A DNA stretch of 64,000 nucleotides from JACCXG01 sp963750935. GTDB lineage: Bacteria > Acidobacteriota > Vicinamibacteria > Vicinamibacterales > 2-12-FULL-66-21. The position numbers and the translations under genes are program-made. Within the stretch, counting starts at the first letter, position 1. Every line of letters begins with the position of its first letter. The notes beneath the pieces are model-generated. The model was not told the DNA's origin, ran no database searches, and saw nothing but the letters and a program-made list of their open reading frames with translations. The stretch covers positions 87,487-151,486 of the forward strand of contig CAVVSR010000015.1 in the NCBI GenBank assembly GCA_963750935.1. The letters are read 5' to 3'. This document shows, piece by piece, positions 47,069-55,411 of this stretch.

Positions 47069-49574
47069 TCACTCGCTGCGCAACGCGACGAGCGGGTCGA
47101 CCCGTGTGGCTCGGCGCGCGGGAATCGCACTCGCCCCAATCGCGACGACGGCGATCACCGCCGACACCAGCGCGAACGTCGCCGGATCGGTGGCCTCCAC
47201 ACCGTAGAGCAGGGCCCCGACCACGCGGGTCATCGCGAGCGCGAGCGCCAACCCGACGCCGATGCCAGCGATCGTCACGACCGCGACGCGGCCGAGCACG
47301 ATTGAGAGCACCTGGCGCCGCTGCGCTCCCAGGGCCATGCGGATCCCGATGTGCGGGGTTTCCTGCGCCACCAGCTGCGCCATCACCCCGAAGACCCCGA
47401 TCGCCGTCAGCAGCAGCGCGAGCCCGGCGAACGCGGACAGCAGCCAGGCCGCGAGGCGCGTGCGCCACATCGCGTCGGCGATGCGCTGGGCGACGGTCCT
47501 GATTTCGCTGAGCGGCAGGTTGGGATCGAGCGCCGCCACTTCCTTGCGCACCGCGGGAACCAGCGCCTCCGGACGCCCGGTGCCCTGCACGAACAGGCGA
47601 ACGCGCGAAGGCGGCGACTGCAGGATCGGCAGGTAGGCGTCGGGAACGGCCGCAGTTTCGATGGCGCTGTAGCGCACGTCGGAGACGACGCCGATGACCT
47701 CCGCGCCGTCTTCGAAGCCGCCCTGGCCGAGCGTGATCGTCTTGCCCAGCGGGTCGGCCGCCGGCCAGAACGCGCGCGCGGCCGCTTCGTTCACCACCAC
47801 CACCTTCGGCCGTCCGGCGCGATCTTCGTCGGTGAAGAGACGGCCCTTGACCAGACGGATGCCGACGGTCGGGAAGTAGCCCGGGCTCGCCCAGTGCACG
47901 CCGACCGACGGAGAGTCCGGCGTGAAGCGATGACGGCCGCGTTCGAATCCCGCGATGGTACTGCTGCAGCCGCCGGAGACCGGCGGGCAGTTCGCCAGCC
48001 CCACCGAGACGACGCCCGGTACGCTGCGCAGGCGCTCGAGCAGGTCGGTGAAGAATGCGGCACGCCGTTCGGTCGTGTACGAGGCGCCCGGCAGATCGAA
48101 GCGGGCGGTCAGCACGCCCTCGGCGTTCACGCCGATCGCGGTGTCCCGCAGCCGATCGGCGCTCTTCATCATCAGTCCCGCGCCGGTGAGCAGCACCAGC
48201 GCGATGCTGATCTGGGCGGTCACGAGCAGCGCGCGGCCGCCAAATCCACCCAGCCGTCCGGCGCCACTCGAGCGGCCGGCCGCCTTCAACGTGTCGGCAG
48301 CCCGCACCCGCGTCGCCTGCAGCGCCGGCATGCGCGGAGATCAGCGCGGCGACGAGCAGCGCGGTTCCACACGCCACGACCATCGTGGTCAAGTCCAGTC
48401 CGATCATGCTGGCGCCGACGAGCGTGAGTCCCTGCGCGCCGGCGGTTCGCGCGCCGCCAGCAGACGAGGTCATGCGGAAGAACGCGTCGGACTCCGGCAG
48501 CAGCGAGGTGGCCGCGCCAAGGAGCATGACGGCGACGAACAGCCCCGCGGCCGTGCCGACGGCTGCCACGAGCACGCCTTCGAGGACGAACTGGCGCACG
48601 ATCTGGCCGCGGCTCGCGCCGATCGCGAGCCGGACCGCGATCTCGCGGCGGCGGCCCATCGCCCTCGCGATCAGCAGGTTCGTCAGGTTGACGCACGCAA
48701 TCAGCAACAGCGCCGCCACCGCGCCGAGCAGCACGAGCGCGACGAGCCGCAGGTCGCCTTCGATCCGCGAGTCGTACAACGACGCTGCCGTCGCGCCCCA
48801 CGAGCTGCCGCCGGAACCGCTGTATTCGCGCGCGATGTCGTCGCCGAGGCGATTCACCGCTTCGATCGCCTGTGCATCGGATACGCCGTTGCCGCGACGC
48901 CCGACGAGGAAATAACCATGCGCGAAGCGCTGCGTGAGGAAGGATGGCTCGAACGCGGCGAACGGCACCCACGCTTCGGCATTGCCGCTGAGGCCGCTGA
49001 AGCCCTGCGGCAGCACGCCGACGATGGTGTAGGCCTGTGCGTTGAGCGTCACGGATCGGCCGATCACGCCCGGATCGGCGGCATACCGGCGCGTCCACAG
49101 CGCGTGCCCGATCATCGCCACGGCCGGAGTGCCGGGCACGTTCGCTTCTTCGGCGGTGAACGCCCGACCGATCACCGGACGCACGCCAAGGACGTCGGGA
49201 TACCGCTCGGTGACGACTTCCCCACGCACGCGGACCGGCTCCCCGTCGCCGCTGACGCTGAGGTCGCGCCCGGCGAACAGCGCGGTGTCCGCGAAGACGC
49301 GCTGCATCTGGAGGAACGTCCGGTACTTCGGATACGACCAGACGTTGTCCCGGCGCACGCCCGTCCCGCGATCGGCGACGGTGAGATGCACCAGCATCAG
49401 CCGGTCGGCATCCTCGAACGGCAGCGGCTTCAGGAGGACGGCATTGACCACCGCGAACATCGCGGTGGTGCCGCCGATCCCGAGCGCCAGCGTGAGGACG
49501 GCGACCACGGCAAAGCCGGGAGATTGCCGGAACCCGCGGACAACGTAACGAAGGTCGCGCAGCAGCCCATCCAT
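47069..49574 (-). CDS. ADOP 4: MacB/FtsX-like permease, one frameshift
   Basis: Starts MDGLLRDLRYVVRGFRQSPG with VLTLALGIGGTTAMFAVVNA, first core, and helices ALLLIACVNLTNLLIARAMG with REIAVRLAIGASRGQIVRQF. Near 48335 the frame shifts by one base (AALISAH then MPALQATRVRAADTLKA). The second half is clean: RALLVTAQISIALVLLTGAG, a second core (YFPTVGIRLVKGRLFTDEDR), LLSAFAGLALLLTAIGVFGV and GIRMALGAQRRQVLSIVLGR to RVDPLVALRSE. It lies 77 bp upstream of ADOP 3. The three tandem ADOPs probably derive from local duplication, though their sequences have diverged. Confidence 0.82.
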
Positions 49575-49680
49575 GACTTGGTCCTGTTCGATTTGGTCCT
49601 GTTCGATGATGTCACGAGCGACATCGTCGGTTGGACGGCGTCAGCCCATGGTCGGTTGGCTAAGCCCAGCGGGGGGATCG

Positions 49681-49801
49681 GTGCTGGGTGCTTGGTGCTT
49701 GGTGCTCGGTGCCGAGTGCGCGGTGCTGGGTGCTGGGTGCTGAGTGCTGCGGTGCGGAGTCTTGGTTGGGAGTTGGGAGTTGGGATTGGGAGTTGGGAGT
49801 T
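49681..49801. repeat. Heptad arrays GTGCTNG (ten perfect units) and GGGAGTT
   Basis: Ten in-phase 7-bp units run from 49681 to 49750: gtgctgg, gtgcttg, gtgcttg, gtgctcg, gtgccga, gtgcgcg, gtgctgg, gtgctgg, gtgctga, gtgctgc. Then come gttggga units up to about 49801, ten bases from the amidohydrolase stop. It is the clearest heptad array in the window. Confidence 0.92.
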
Positions 49802-49811
49802 GTCGCGAGCG

Positions 49812-51089
49812 TCAGCGCGTTCCGCGATAGATCACCCGTCCGTCGCGAATGGTGTAAGCAACGTTCGCGAGCGCACGGATATCCCGGGACGGATCCTGCC
49901 TGAGAACGGTGAGGTCCGCTGCGAAGCCCGTCGCGATCCGTCCGAGCTGGCTGGCCACTCCGAAACGCTCCGCAGGCGCCGTCGTCAGTGACGCCAGCGT
50001 CTGCGGCAGCGTCATGCCGGCACGCTGCATCAAGGTGTATTCGTCCGCGGGATCGTAGTCGTGCATGTAGCCGACGTCGGTGCCGAACAGCACGGTGCCG
50101 CCGGCGCGCACCCACGCGCGCAACTGATCGACGGCGGTCTCCTCGAAACGGTCCGCCGCCGACACCCGCTCGTGGCGAAGCTCGTACCGCCAGAGCATGA
50201 GCGTGGGGATCAGCGCGATGCCCGACTGCTTCATCGCCGAGAGCACCGCGTCGTTCCAGGGTCCGGTCTGCGGCGTCGCGTGAGCGAGCACGTCCGCGCC
50301 TGCTCGCACCGACGCCATCAGCCCGCCTTCCGTCGTCGGGTGGGCGAACACCGGCTTGCCCTTGCTGTGCGCTTCCTTGACCACGGCCTGGATGACGGCG
50401 TCCGGCAGCGCCACGCCATTGCGGCCGACCGTCATCGCGTACAGCTTGAGACCGTCAGTGCCCGACTCGAGCAGCGCGCGTGCAGCCGCCACGGCGTCGG
50501 CCACCTCGCTTCCGCGCGCCGAGCGAAACCGGTCCAGCGGCATGAAGCCGAGGGCGCCCCAGGCGGCCTGCGCGGGCGGTGGCGCGGCGGCGAGCGCGTT
50601 CGGGAACGTGGCTTCGCCGGTCGATCTGATCCGCGGGCCGGCGAGGTCGCCCGCCTCGATGCGATCGCGGATTCGGCGTGTGTTGTCCCACATCGACCAC
50701 GTATCGAACACGCTCGTGAATCCATAGCGCGTCAGCATCGCCTGGATCTGCCGATCGAGCTCCTCTGCCGGGAGCGCTGCCGCATCCATCCACTTGCGCT
50801 CGAGAAAATGGACGTGGCTGTTCCAGAAGCCAGCCGTGATCGTCAGGCCGGTGCAATCGATCACCTCGGCCTGCCGCGGCGGGCGGAGAGCCGACCGGCG
50901 GCCGACGGCGGCGATCCGGCCGCGATCGATCAGCACGACCGCGTCGCGTATCGGCGCGTCAGTCGGGCTCGGGTAGACCGTCCCGCCGACGAGCGCCAGC
51001 TGCATCGATTGGGAAGATTGACCGGCGATCGCGATGCCGGCACACAGGGCGAGCGCCGCGACGCGAAGCGCGACGAGCAGCGGATTCAC
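49812..51089 (-). CDS. Secreted amidohydrolase family protein
   Basis: A 425-residue metal-dependent hydrolase with a signal peptide (VNPLLVALRVAALALCAGIA). Domains: N-terminal beta sandwich (LALVGGTVYPSPTDAPIRDA, VVLIDRGRIAAVG), then TIM barrel with HxH (FWNSHVHFLERK), possible carboxylated Lys region GLKLYAMTVG, His in KPVFAHPTTEGG and VLAHATPQTG, and Asp in GTDVGYMHDY. It ends with the usual C-terminal strands (DLTVLRQDPSRDIRALANV). Starts at GTG 51089; the upstream part of the long frame belongs to the preceding membrane protein. Probable substrate: cyclic amides or peptides. It lies behind a HAAS/PadR regulatory pair. Confidence 0.85.
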   Translation of the reverse strand: MNPLLVALRVAALALCAGIAIAGQSSQSMQLALVGGTVYPSPTDAPIRDAVVLIDRGRIAAVGRRSALRPPRQAEVIDCTGLTITAGFWNSHVHFLERKWMDAAALPAEELDRQIQAMLTRYGFTSVFDTWSMWDNTRRIRDRIEAGDLAGPRIRSTGEATFPNALAAAPPPAQAAWGALGFMPLDRFRSARGSEVADAVAAARALLESGTDGLKLYAMTVGRNGVALPDAVIQAVVKEAHSKGKPVFAHPTTEGGLMASVRAGADVLAHATPQTGPWNDAVLSAMKQSGIALIPTLMLWRYELRHERVSAADRFEETAVDQLRAWVRAGGTVLFGTDVGYMHDYDPADEYTLMQRAGMTLPQTLASLTTAPAERFGVASQLGRIATGFAADLTVLRQDPSRDIRALANVAYTIRDGRVIYRGTR

Positions 51090-51270
51090 GCGATGGTCCC
51101 CGCGGGCACTTCCCGCGCGGGGTACCCACCGGACCTGATGGGCGCGAGCACCGCACGCGACGCTCCGCGCGACGAAACGCAGGTAGAACCTGAGACCCGC
51201 CAGCGCCAGCAGTCCGACGACGACCATCACCGGGCCGAGCCACGAGCGCAACGCAGCGGCGGCACGTCGA

Positions 51271-51681
51271 TCAGCTCGAGGCCGGGAGAATCCCCACGCC
51301 TTCCAGCAGCGCGGCGGCGAACGCGAAGAGTCCGGCCGACACGAAGCTGATGGCAATCGAGCCGAGCGTCGTGACCACCACGAGCGTGGGAATGCTCAGC
51401 GCCACGATCAGGCCAATCAGGCCGAACCAGCGCTGGGCGGCCGAACGTGGGCTGTCGGGCGCCGGATCGAGGAGCAGCTCGACGGCATAGGCGCGACCGA
51501 GCGCGTTCGCGGGTCCGAGCGACTGGAGCACCGCGTCCAGCGGCCGGCCGGCCGCGGTCGCTTCGGCGATGTGGTTCCGGATCTCGTCGACGATCGCGTG
51601 GCGCTCCGCGGGCTCGAGTCCGGCGACGGCGCGGTCGAGGTGGGCGAGGTAGCGTTCGACGACCGGATGTGGCGGCTTCAT
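51271..51681 (-). CDS. HAAS/DUF1700-like membrane signalling domain protein, C-terminus probably frameshifted
   Basis: A 136-codon frame: MKPPHPVVERYLAHLDRAVA, GLEPAERHAIVDEIRNHIAE, LDAVLQSLGPANALGRAYAV, which is the helical HAAS (DUF1700/DUF1129-like) cytosolic domain, then membrane helices (GLIGLIVALSIPTLVVVTTL, SIAISFVSAGLFAFAAALLE). After LLEGVGILPASS the frame stops, but another helix (WLGPVMVVVGLLALAGLRFY) follows in another frame near 51180-51250, so one or two indels likely hide the C-terminus. It overlaps the PadR gene by 4 bp (ATGA), a typical PadR-HAAS operon; the pair is known to sense and repress membrane-linked transport genes. Confidence 0.75.
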   Translation of the reverse strand: MKPPHPVVERYLAHLDRAVAGLEPAERHAIVDEIRNHIAEATAAGRPLDAVLQSLGPANALGRAYAVELLLDPAPDSPRSAAQRWFGLIGLIVALSIPTLVVVTTLGSIAISFVSAGLFAFAAALLEGVGILPASS

Positions 51682-52028
51682 GCGACCTCCGCTTTGACGA
51701 CGGCCTTGTCGACGGCGTTCACCATCTCGACCCACTCGCGCTCGATGGCGCCGAGACGTCGGCGGCCGTCGGCAGTCAGCCGGTAGTACTGCCGCGGCGG
51801 ACCGGCCGGGGATTCCCGGGTGAAGGTCTCCAGGTAGCCGTCGGCCTTGAGCCGGCGCAGCAGCGGGTAGACCGTGTTCTCCCCCGCGGCGAGCGGGCCG
51901 AGCGCATCGAGCGTGGTCACGATCTCGTAGCCGTAGCTGGGCCGGTGCCGAAGCAGCCTGAGGATGCACAACTCGAGGACGCCGCGGCGGAGCTGAGAGG
52001 TCCAGTCTGGGGCGGGAGGAGTGGTCAC
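51678..52028 (-). CDS. PadR family transcriptional regulator
   Basis: A 116-residue winged-helix regulator. I chose the GTG at 52028 because AGGAGG lies 8 bp upstream; an ATG at 52067 would add 13 residues. It has PadR features: LRRGVLELCILRLLRHRPSY, GYEIVTTLDALGPLAAGENT, VYPLLRRLKADGYLETFTRE, QYYRLTADGRRRLGAIEREW. The C-terminal helix suits dimerisation. A 4-bp overlap couples it to the HAAS gene. A perfect 16-17-bp palindrome stands 28 bp upstream of the start, a likely operator. PadR proteins of this kind often sit by ADOP genes in acidobacteria; here three ADOPs lie beyond the amidohydrolase. Confidence 0.88.
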   Translation of the reverse strand: MTTPPAPDWTSQLRRGVLELCILRLLRHRPSYGYEIVTTLDALGPLAAGENTVYPLLRRLKADGYLETFTRESPAGPPRQYYRLTADGRRRLGAIEREWVEMVNAVDKAVVKAEVA

Positions 52029-52055
52029 GCGCGGGATGCCTCCTGCGTCATCTAG

Positions 52056-52093
52056 TGTGCCGTGCACAGTAGCACACTACTGTGCACGGCACA
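52056..52093. promoter_or_regulatory. Large perfect palindrome, candidate PadR operator
   Basis: Arms 52056-52072 (tgtgccgtgcacagtag) and 52077-52093 are exact reverse complements around caca, 17 bp each. It lies in the 78-bp gap between the DinB 3' end and the PadR start. Inside each arm gtgcac is itself a palindrome. No T run follows, which argues against a Rho-independent terminator. Operator for PadR autoregulation is the better guess. Confidence 0.6.
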
Positions 52094-52106
52094 ATAGGAA
52101 CAGGCG

Positions 52107-52688
52107 TCAGGCAGCGGCCGCGGATTCGAAGGACTGGCGCACGCGCCGCGCCTGCCACAGGTGCCGCCGTTCGTGCGCCGCGAGCACGTGGAGGCCGGTG
52201 GCCAGGCTGAACCGGATGCCGCGGACGAAGGGATTCGGGAAATGCACGCCGGCGAGGTCGACGCCGGCGTAGCGGCGCAGGAACGCGCGCACCTCGTCGT
52301 GCGACGCGAGGAACTGCGCCGCCGCGTCGGCGAGCGGCGGGCCGACGCGCGGCCTGATCTTCTGCGGCGCCTTCCGCTTGCGCCCCGGCCGGGCCGGCGG
52401 TTCCAGCGTCCGGACGAACCAGCCGCCGAGCCAACCCGGCAGCGCCGGCCCGCGCCGATGGCGGCCCTCGACGAGCGCTCGCTCCGCGGCCGGCTGCATC
52501 GCCCGCAGGTACACGCGGTTGCCGATCGCCAGGTGATCGAGACATTCGGCCACGCTCCACGAGCCGGCGTTTTCACGCCAGGTGCCCTGGGCTTCGGTCA
52601 GGCCGGCCACCAGCGCGCGCGCGTCCCGCTCCACCGCGTCGTAGGCCTCTTCGAGGGCGGCGATGTCGGGGTAATCGATGGTCTTCAT
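52107..52688 (-). CDS. DinB superfamily protein
   Basis: A 193-residue four-helix protein: MKTIDYPDIAALEEAYDAVE, WSVAECLDHLAIGNRVYLRA, RPRVGPPLADAAAQFLASHD, and HVLAAHERRHLWQARRVRQS. The His positions in ECLDHLA and HERRHLW are those of the DinB metal-binding site. DinB proteins are thiol-linked or metal-dependent transferases/hydrolases, often of unknown substrate. ATG at 52688 lies 4 bp from an operator-like palindrome. It is divergent from a TetR regulator, which probably represses it. Confidence 0.82.
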   Translation of the reverse strand: MKTIDYPDIAALEEAYDAVERDARALVAGLTEAQGTWRENAGSWSVAECLDHLAIGNRVYLRAMQPAAERALVEGRHRRGPALPGWLGGWFVRTLEPPARPGRKRKAPQKIRPRVGPPLADAAAQFLASHDEVRAFLRRYAGVDLAGVHFPNPFVRGIRFSLATGLHVLAAHERRHLWQARRVRQSFESAAAA

Positions 52689-52692
52689 ACTT

Positions 52693-52741
52693 CCATACCT
52701 TAGAGTATGGAGAACGACGTTGTCAATACCATCGGGTATGG
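52693..52741. promoter_or_regulatory. Twin 18-bp palindromic operators between dinB-like gene and tetR-like gene
   Basis: Site 1 is ccataccttagagtatgg (52693-52710) and site 2 is caataccatcgggtatgg (52724-52741), 31 bp apart centre to centre, about three helical turns. Both are imperfect palindromes with cataCC...GTATGG arms. Site 1 touches the DinB start and site 2 lies 14 bp before the TetR start, so one repressor could close both promoters. Confidence 0.75.
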
Positions 52742-52754
52742 AGACAATCGCTCG

Positions 52755-53378
52755 ATGAAACGCCAGGCTACCGGAAAGGAGCGGCGCGGCGAGCCGACGC
52801 TGACCGCGTCGGACTGGGCCGAGGCCGCACTGCAGCTGATTGCCGAGAAGGGGCTCGGGGCGCTGACCGTCGGCACGCTGGCGACGCGGCTCGGCGTGAC
52901 CAAGGGCAGCTTCTACTGGCACTTTCCCGGTCGCTCGCAGCTGCTCGCCGCCGCGCTCGAACGCTGGGAGCATCACGCCACCACCGAAGCCATCAAGGCG
53001 CTCGACGCGGTGACCGACTATCGGCGGCGGCTCGAGCTGATTCTGGACGCCGCCTCGCAGCCGCCGCGATCGCGGTCGCTATATGCCGCGCTGGCCGAAG
53101 CCGCGGAAGATCCGGTGGTGCGGCGGGTGCTGAACCGGGTCGCGTCCGCGAGAATCGCGTATCTCGAGGTCTGCTACAGCCACCTCGGCTTTCCCGCGGC
53201 GCGCGCCAGGGCGCAGTCGGTATTCGCGTACGCCGCCTACCGCGGCCTGCTGCAACTCGCGCACGAGGCCCCCGGCGCGCTGCCGACGGAATGGGCCTCC
53301 TACGCGGAGCTCGTGCGCAGCGCGCTGGTGCCGGCCGCCGACGCCGGCCGTCCGTCGCGCCGCCGGAGCCGGCGGTGA
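52755..53378 (+). CDS. TetR family transcriptional regulator
   Basis: A 207-residue protein. The N-terminal HTH (about 30-75) reads WAEAALQLIAEKGLGALTVG, TLATRLGVTKGSFYWHFPGR and SQLLAAALERWE. The C-terminal ligand-binding helices include YAALAEAAEDPVVRRVLNRV. The ATG at 52755 has GGAG 11 bp upstream; an earlier ATG (52707) lies inside operator 1 and is unlikely. The intergenic twin palindromes indicate autoregulation. A heptad array follows its stop. Confidence 0.88.
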   Translation: MKRQATGKERRGEPTLTASDWAEAALQLIAEKGLGALTVGTLATRLGVTKGSFYWHFPGRSQLLAAALERWEHHATTEAIKALDAVTDYRRRLELILDAASQPPRSRSLYAALAEAAEDPVVRRVLNRVASARIAYLEVCYSHLGFPAARARAQSVFAYAAYRGLLQLAHEAPGALPTEWASYAELVRSALVPAADAGRPSRRRSRR

Positions 53379-53379
53379 A

Positions 53380-53456
53380 GCACGTCGCACGTGGCACTCC
53401 GCACGTTCGCACGCAGCACGTAGCACGTAGCACCAGCACCTGGCACGCAGCACGTT
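53380..53456. repeat. Heptad array, GCACGTN family
   Basis: Starts 2 bp after the TetR stop codon: gcacgtc, gcacgtg, gcactcc, gcacgtt, then cgcacgc, agcacgt, agcacgt and further slipped copies to 53456. Confidence 0.88.
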
Positions 53457-53472
53457 GATCTAGACTACCCCC

Positions 53473-53847
53473 ATGAAGAGCCTGTCGCTTCTTTCGGCGC
53501 TCGGTGTGCTCGCCGTGCTGGCTTGCCATCCGGGACCGGTCGTGACGACCGATCCGAAGCAGCCGGTCGGCGGCACCATCGCGGGCATCGTCTCGTCGAC
53601 GACCAACGCCGCCGTCGTGGGTCGCAAGGTGACGGCCGTCAACACCGACTCGGGCGCGCGCTTCGACGCCACGACCGGCGCCAACGGCGGCTATACCATC
53701 AAGGTCCCGCAAGGCCGGTATCGACTCGAAATCGAGGTGCAGCCGGGCGAGAGCATCTCGAAGCAGCCGTCCGAGACCCGCATCACCAGGTCCGACCTCG
53801 ACACCCGGCGCGACTTCGTCCTCGCCGGTGTGCGCGCGGGCGGATAG
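53473..53847 (+). CDS. Small lipoprotein with carboxypeptidase-regulatory-like domain
   Basis: A 124-residue lipoprotein: MKSLSLLSALGVLAVLACHP with the lipobox Cys at residue 18 in AVLAC. The mature part is one Ig-like CarboxypepD_reg domain (GGTIAGIVSSTTNAAVVGRK, VTAVNTDSGARFDATTGANG, GYTIKVPQGRYRLEIEVQPG). The same domain heads both TonB receptors. Possible role: surface binding or assembly. The reading frame is short and ends in Gly. Confidence 0.75.
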   Translation: MKSLSLLSALGVLAVLACHPGPVVTTDPKQPVGGTIAGIVSSTTNAAVVGRKVTAVNTDSGARFDATTGANGGYTIKVPQGRYRLEIEVQPGESISKQPSETRITRSDLDTRRDFVLAGVRAGG

Positions 53848-53903
53848 CGTCCTCGGGACCGGGACCAGGACATCGGGACTTGGTGCCGACCGGCCTGGTC
53901 GGC

Positions 53904-54818
53904 TCAGGCCCAGCGCGCCTTGTAGAGGTGCTCGCCGGGCAGCCGCAGCTGCCCGTCCGGGCGCTGGAAGTGCAAGTGCTCCGCCCACCAGTTCGGACGC
54001 TCGGCCTGGATGAAGACGACGCGGCCGGTCCGGGGATGGACGGCGTAGCTCTTGACGTCGGACCGATCGCCGAGCATGTCGTGCGGTGAGAGCTGACGCC
54101 GGTCGCGGTCGAAGTCGTAGCAGCGCCGCACGGTGCTGAGGAACAGGCGCGGCGAGCCGGGAATCGCGACCAGGTCGTGGCCGCCTTCACTGGGCAGCGC
54201 GAGCTCGAACGTCCGCTCGAGCCTGGTCGGGCCGCCTGCCGCACCGACGGTATACGCGCGCAGCACGTCGCCGCCGAGCGCCCACAACACGCGCCGCTCG
54301 TCGTCCCAGACCACGCCGTGGCCCGATCGCAGCGCATCGGTCGCGAGCTCCTTGCCGGTTGCCGCATCGAAGACGACGACCCGGTCGCCGCTCCCGTCCT
54401 TGGCCACGGACGCGGCGACCGCAATACGCCCGCCCGGCAGCATCTCGATCGAGTGCGCGTTGGTCACGCGCGTGGAGAACGACGCGCGGCGCGTCTCGCG
54501 ATCGACGAGCGCGATGCCGCCGCCGGACGACGAGATGAGGATCTTGCGCCCGCCGTCGACCGGCTTGCAGTCATCGGTCGTGCGGAAGAGCGCGTGCATC
54601 GCCGCGGGGATCTCGGGGCTGTCGGCGGCGCGCCACGACCACACCTTGCGCTGTGTCGGCGACGTCCCGTCGCCGAGGGCGAGGATGAACACTTCGTCCC
54701 AGCCGCAGACAATCAGCTCGCTCTCGCGCGGCGCCGGCTGCGCGGAGACCAGGGCGTGGTGGGCCGCCAACGGGGCGGCAATCAGACTGCGCAGCGCGTG
54801 TCGACGAGTCAGCAGCAT
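53904..54818 (-). CDS. Exported beta-propeller-like protein (DUF6528-like)
   Basis: A 304-residue protein. The N-terminus MLLTRRHALRSLIAAPLAAH is a twin-arginine-like signal. Repeated propeller-like blades follow: ELIVCGWDEVFILALGDG, RKILISSSGGGIALVDRETR, GGRIAVAASVAKDGSGDRVV, GHGVVWDDERRVLWALGGDV, HDLVAIPGSPRLFLSTVRRC, SYAVHPRTGRVVFIQAERPN. No catalytic residue is evident. The name is based on general similarity of layout and is not certain. It converges with the small lipoprotein gene. Confidence 0.6.
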   Translation of the reverse strand: MLLTRRHALRSLIAAPLAAHHALVSAQPAPRESELIVCGWDEVFILALGDGTSPTQRKVWSWRAADSPEIPAAMHALFRTTDDCKPVDGGRKILISSSGGGIALVDRETRRASFSTRVTNAHSIEMLPGGRIAVAASVAKDGSGDRVVVFDAATGKELATDALRSGHGVVWDDERRVLWALGGDVLRAYTVGAAGGPTRLERTFELALPSEGGHDLVAIPGSPRLFLSTVRRCYDFDRDRRQLSPHDMLGDRSDVKSYAVHPRTGRVVFIQAERPNWWAEHLHFQRPDGQLRLPGEHLYKARWA

Positions 54819-54923
54819 CGTGATGGCTCCTGAGTGCCCAGGGATTCTATCCGCAGGACGCGCTACACTCGGCGCCGACGTTCAGCTGGCGTAGCGGCCA
54901 GCACAGCTTCAGGAGGCACGTCG

Positions 54924-55349
54924 ATGACGCTCACGCCGCACATCTATCTGTCGTTCGACGGCCGCTGCGAAGAGGCCTTCAGGTTCTACGAACGCTGCCT
55001 CGGCGGACGGATCGTCAGCTCCTTCCCCTACGGCAACTCGCCGATGGCGAGCACGGCGCCGCCAGGCTGGACGGACAAGTGGATGCACGCCACGCTGACC
55101 GTCGGCAACACGATCATCGCCGGGTCCGACGTGGCGCCGGACCAGTACGAACGGCCGCGCGGCTTCACGGTCAACATCAGCGTCACCGAACCCGAGGAGG
55201 CCGAACGCGTGTTCCATGCCCTCGCGGAGAACGCCGACGTCAAGATGCCGATCCAGGAGACGTTCTGGAGCATCCGGTTCGGCACGCTGGTCGATCAGTT
55301 CGGGGTGCCGTGGTCGATCAACTGTGAGCAGATGCCGGCGACGGCCTGA
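54924..55349 (+). CDS. VOC family protein (PhnB-like)
   Basis: A 141-residue VOC protein: MTLTPHIYLSFDGRCEEAFR, FYERCLGGRIVSSFPYGNSP, MHATLTVGNTIIAGSDVAPD, FTVNISVTEPEEAERVFHAL, ETFWSIRFGTLVDQFGVPWS. It has the PhnB-type signature (F.G.A.EAF.FY....GG). The start at ATG 54924 follows a strong AGGAGG. Substrate not predictable. It is divergent from the propeller-like gene. Confidence 0.88.
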   Translation: MTLTPHIYLSFDGRCEEAFRFYERCLGGRIVSSFPYGNSPMASTAPPGWTDKWMHATLTVGNTIIAGSDVAPDQYERPRGFTVNISVTEPEEAERVFHALAENADVKMPIQETFWSIRFGTLVDQFGVPWSINCEQMPATA

Positions 55350-55411
55350 AGGCCCGGCGTTTGCGTCGTGACCGCTATCGCCTCTAGACTCCAGGGGAGC
55401 GGCGGCACAGC

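Noticed and set aside
49681..49801. Repeat array considered as CRISPR
   Set aside because: Period is 7 bp with no spacers of 30-40 bp and no cas genes, so it is not CRISPR. The same holds for the other arrays.
52056..52093. Rho-independent terminator of the DinB gene
   Set aside because: The palindrome is strong, but no T run follows on the minus strand and it lies just before PadR, so operator is favoured. Termination is not excluded.
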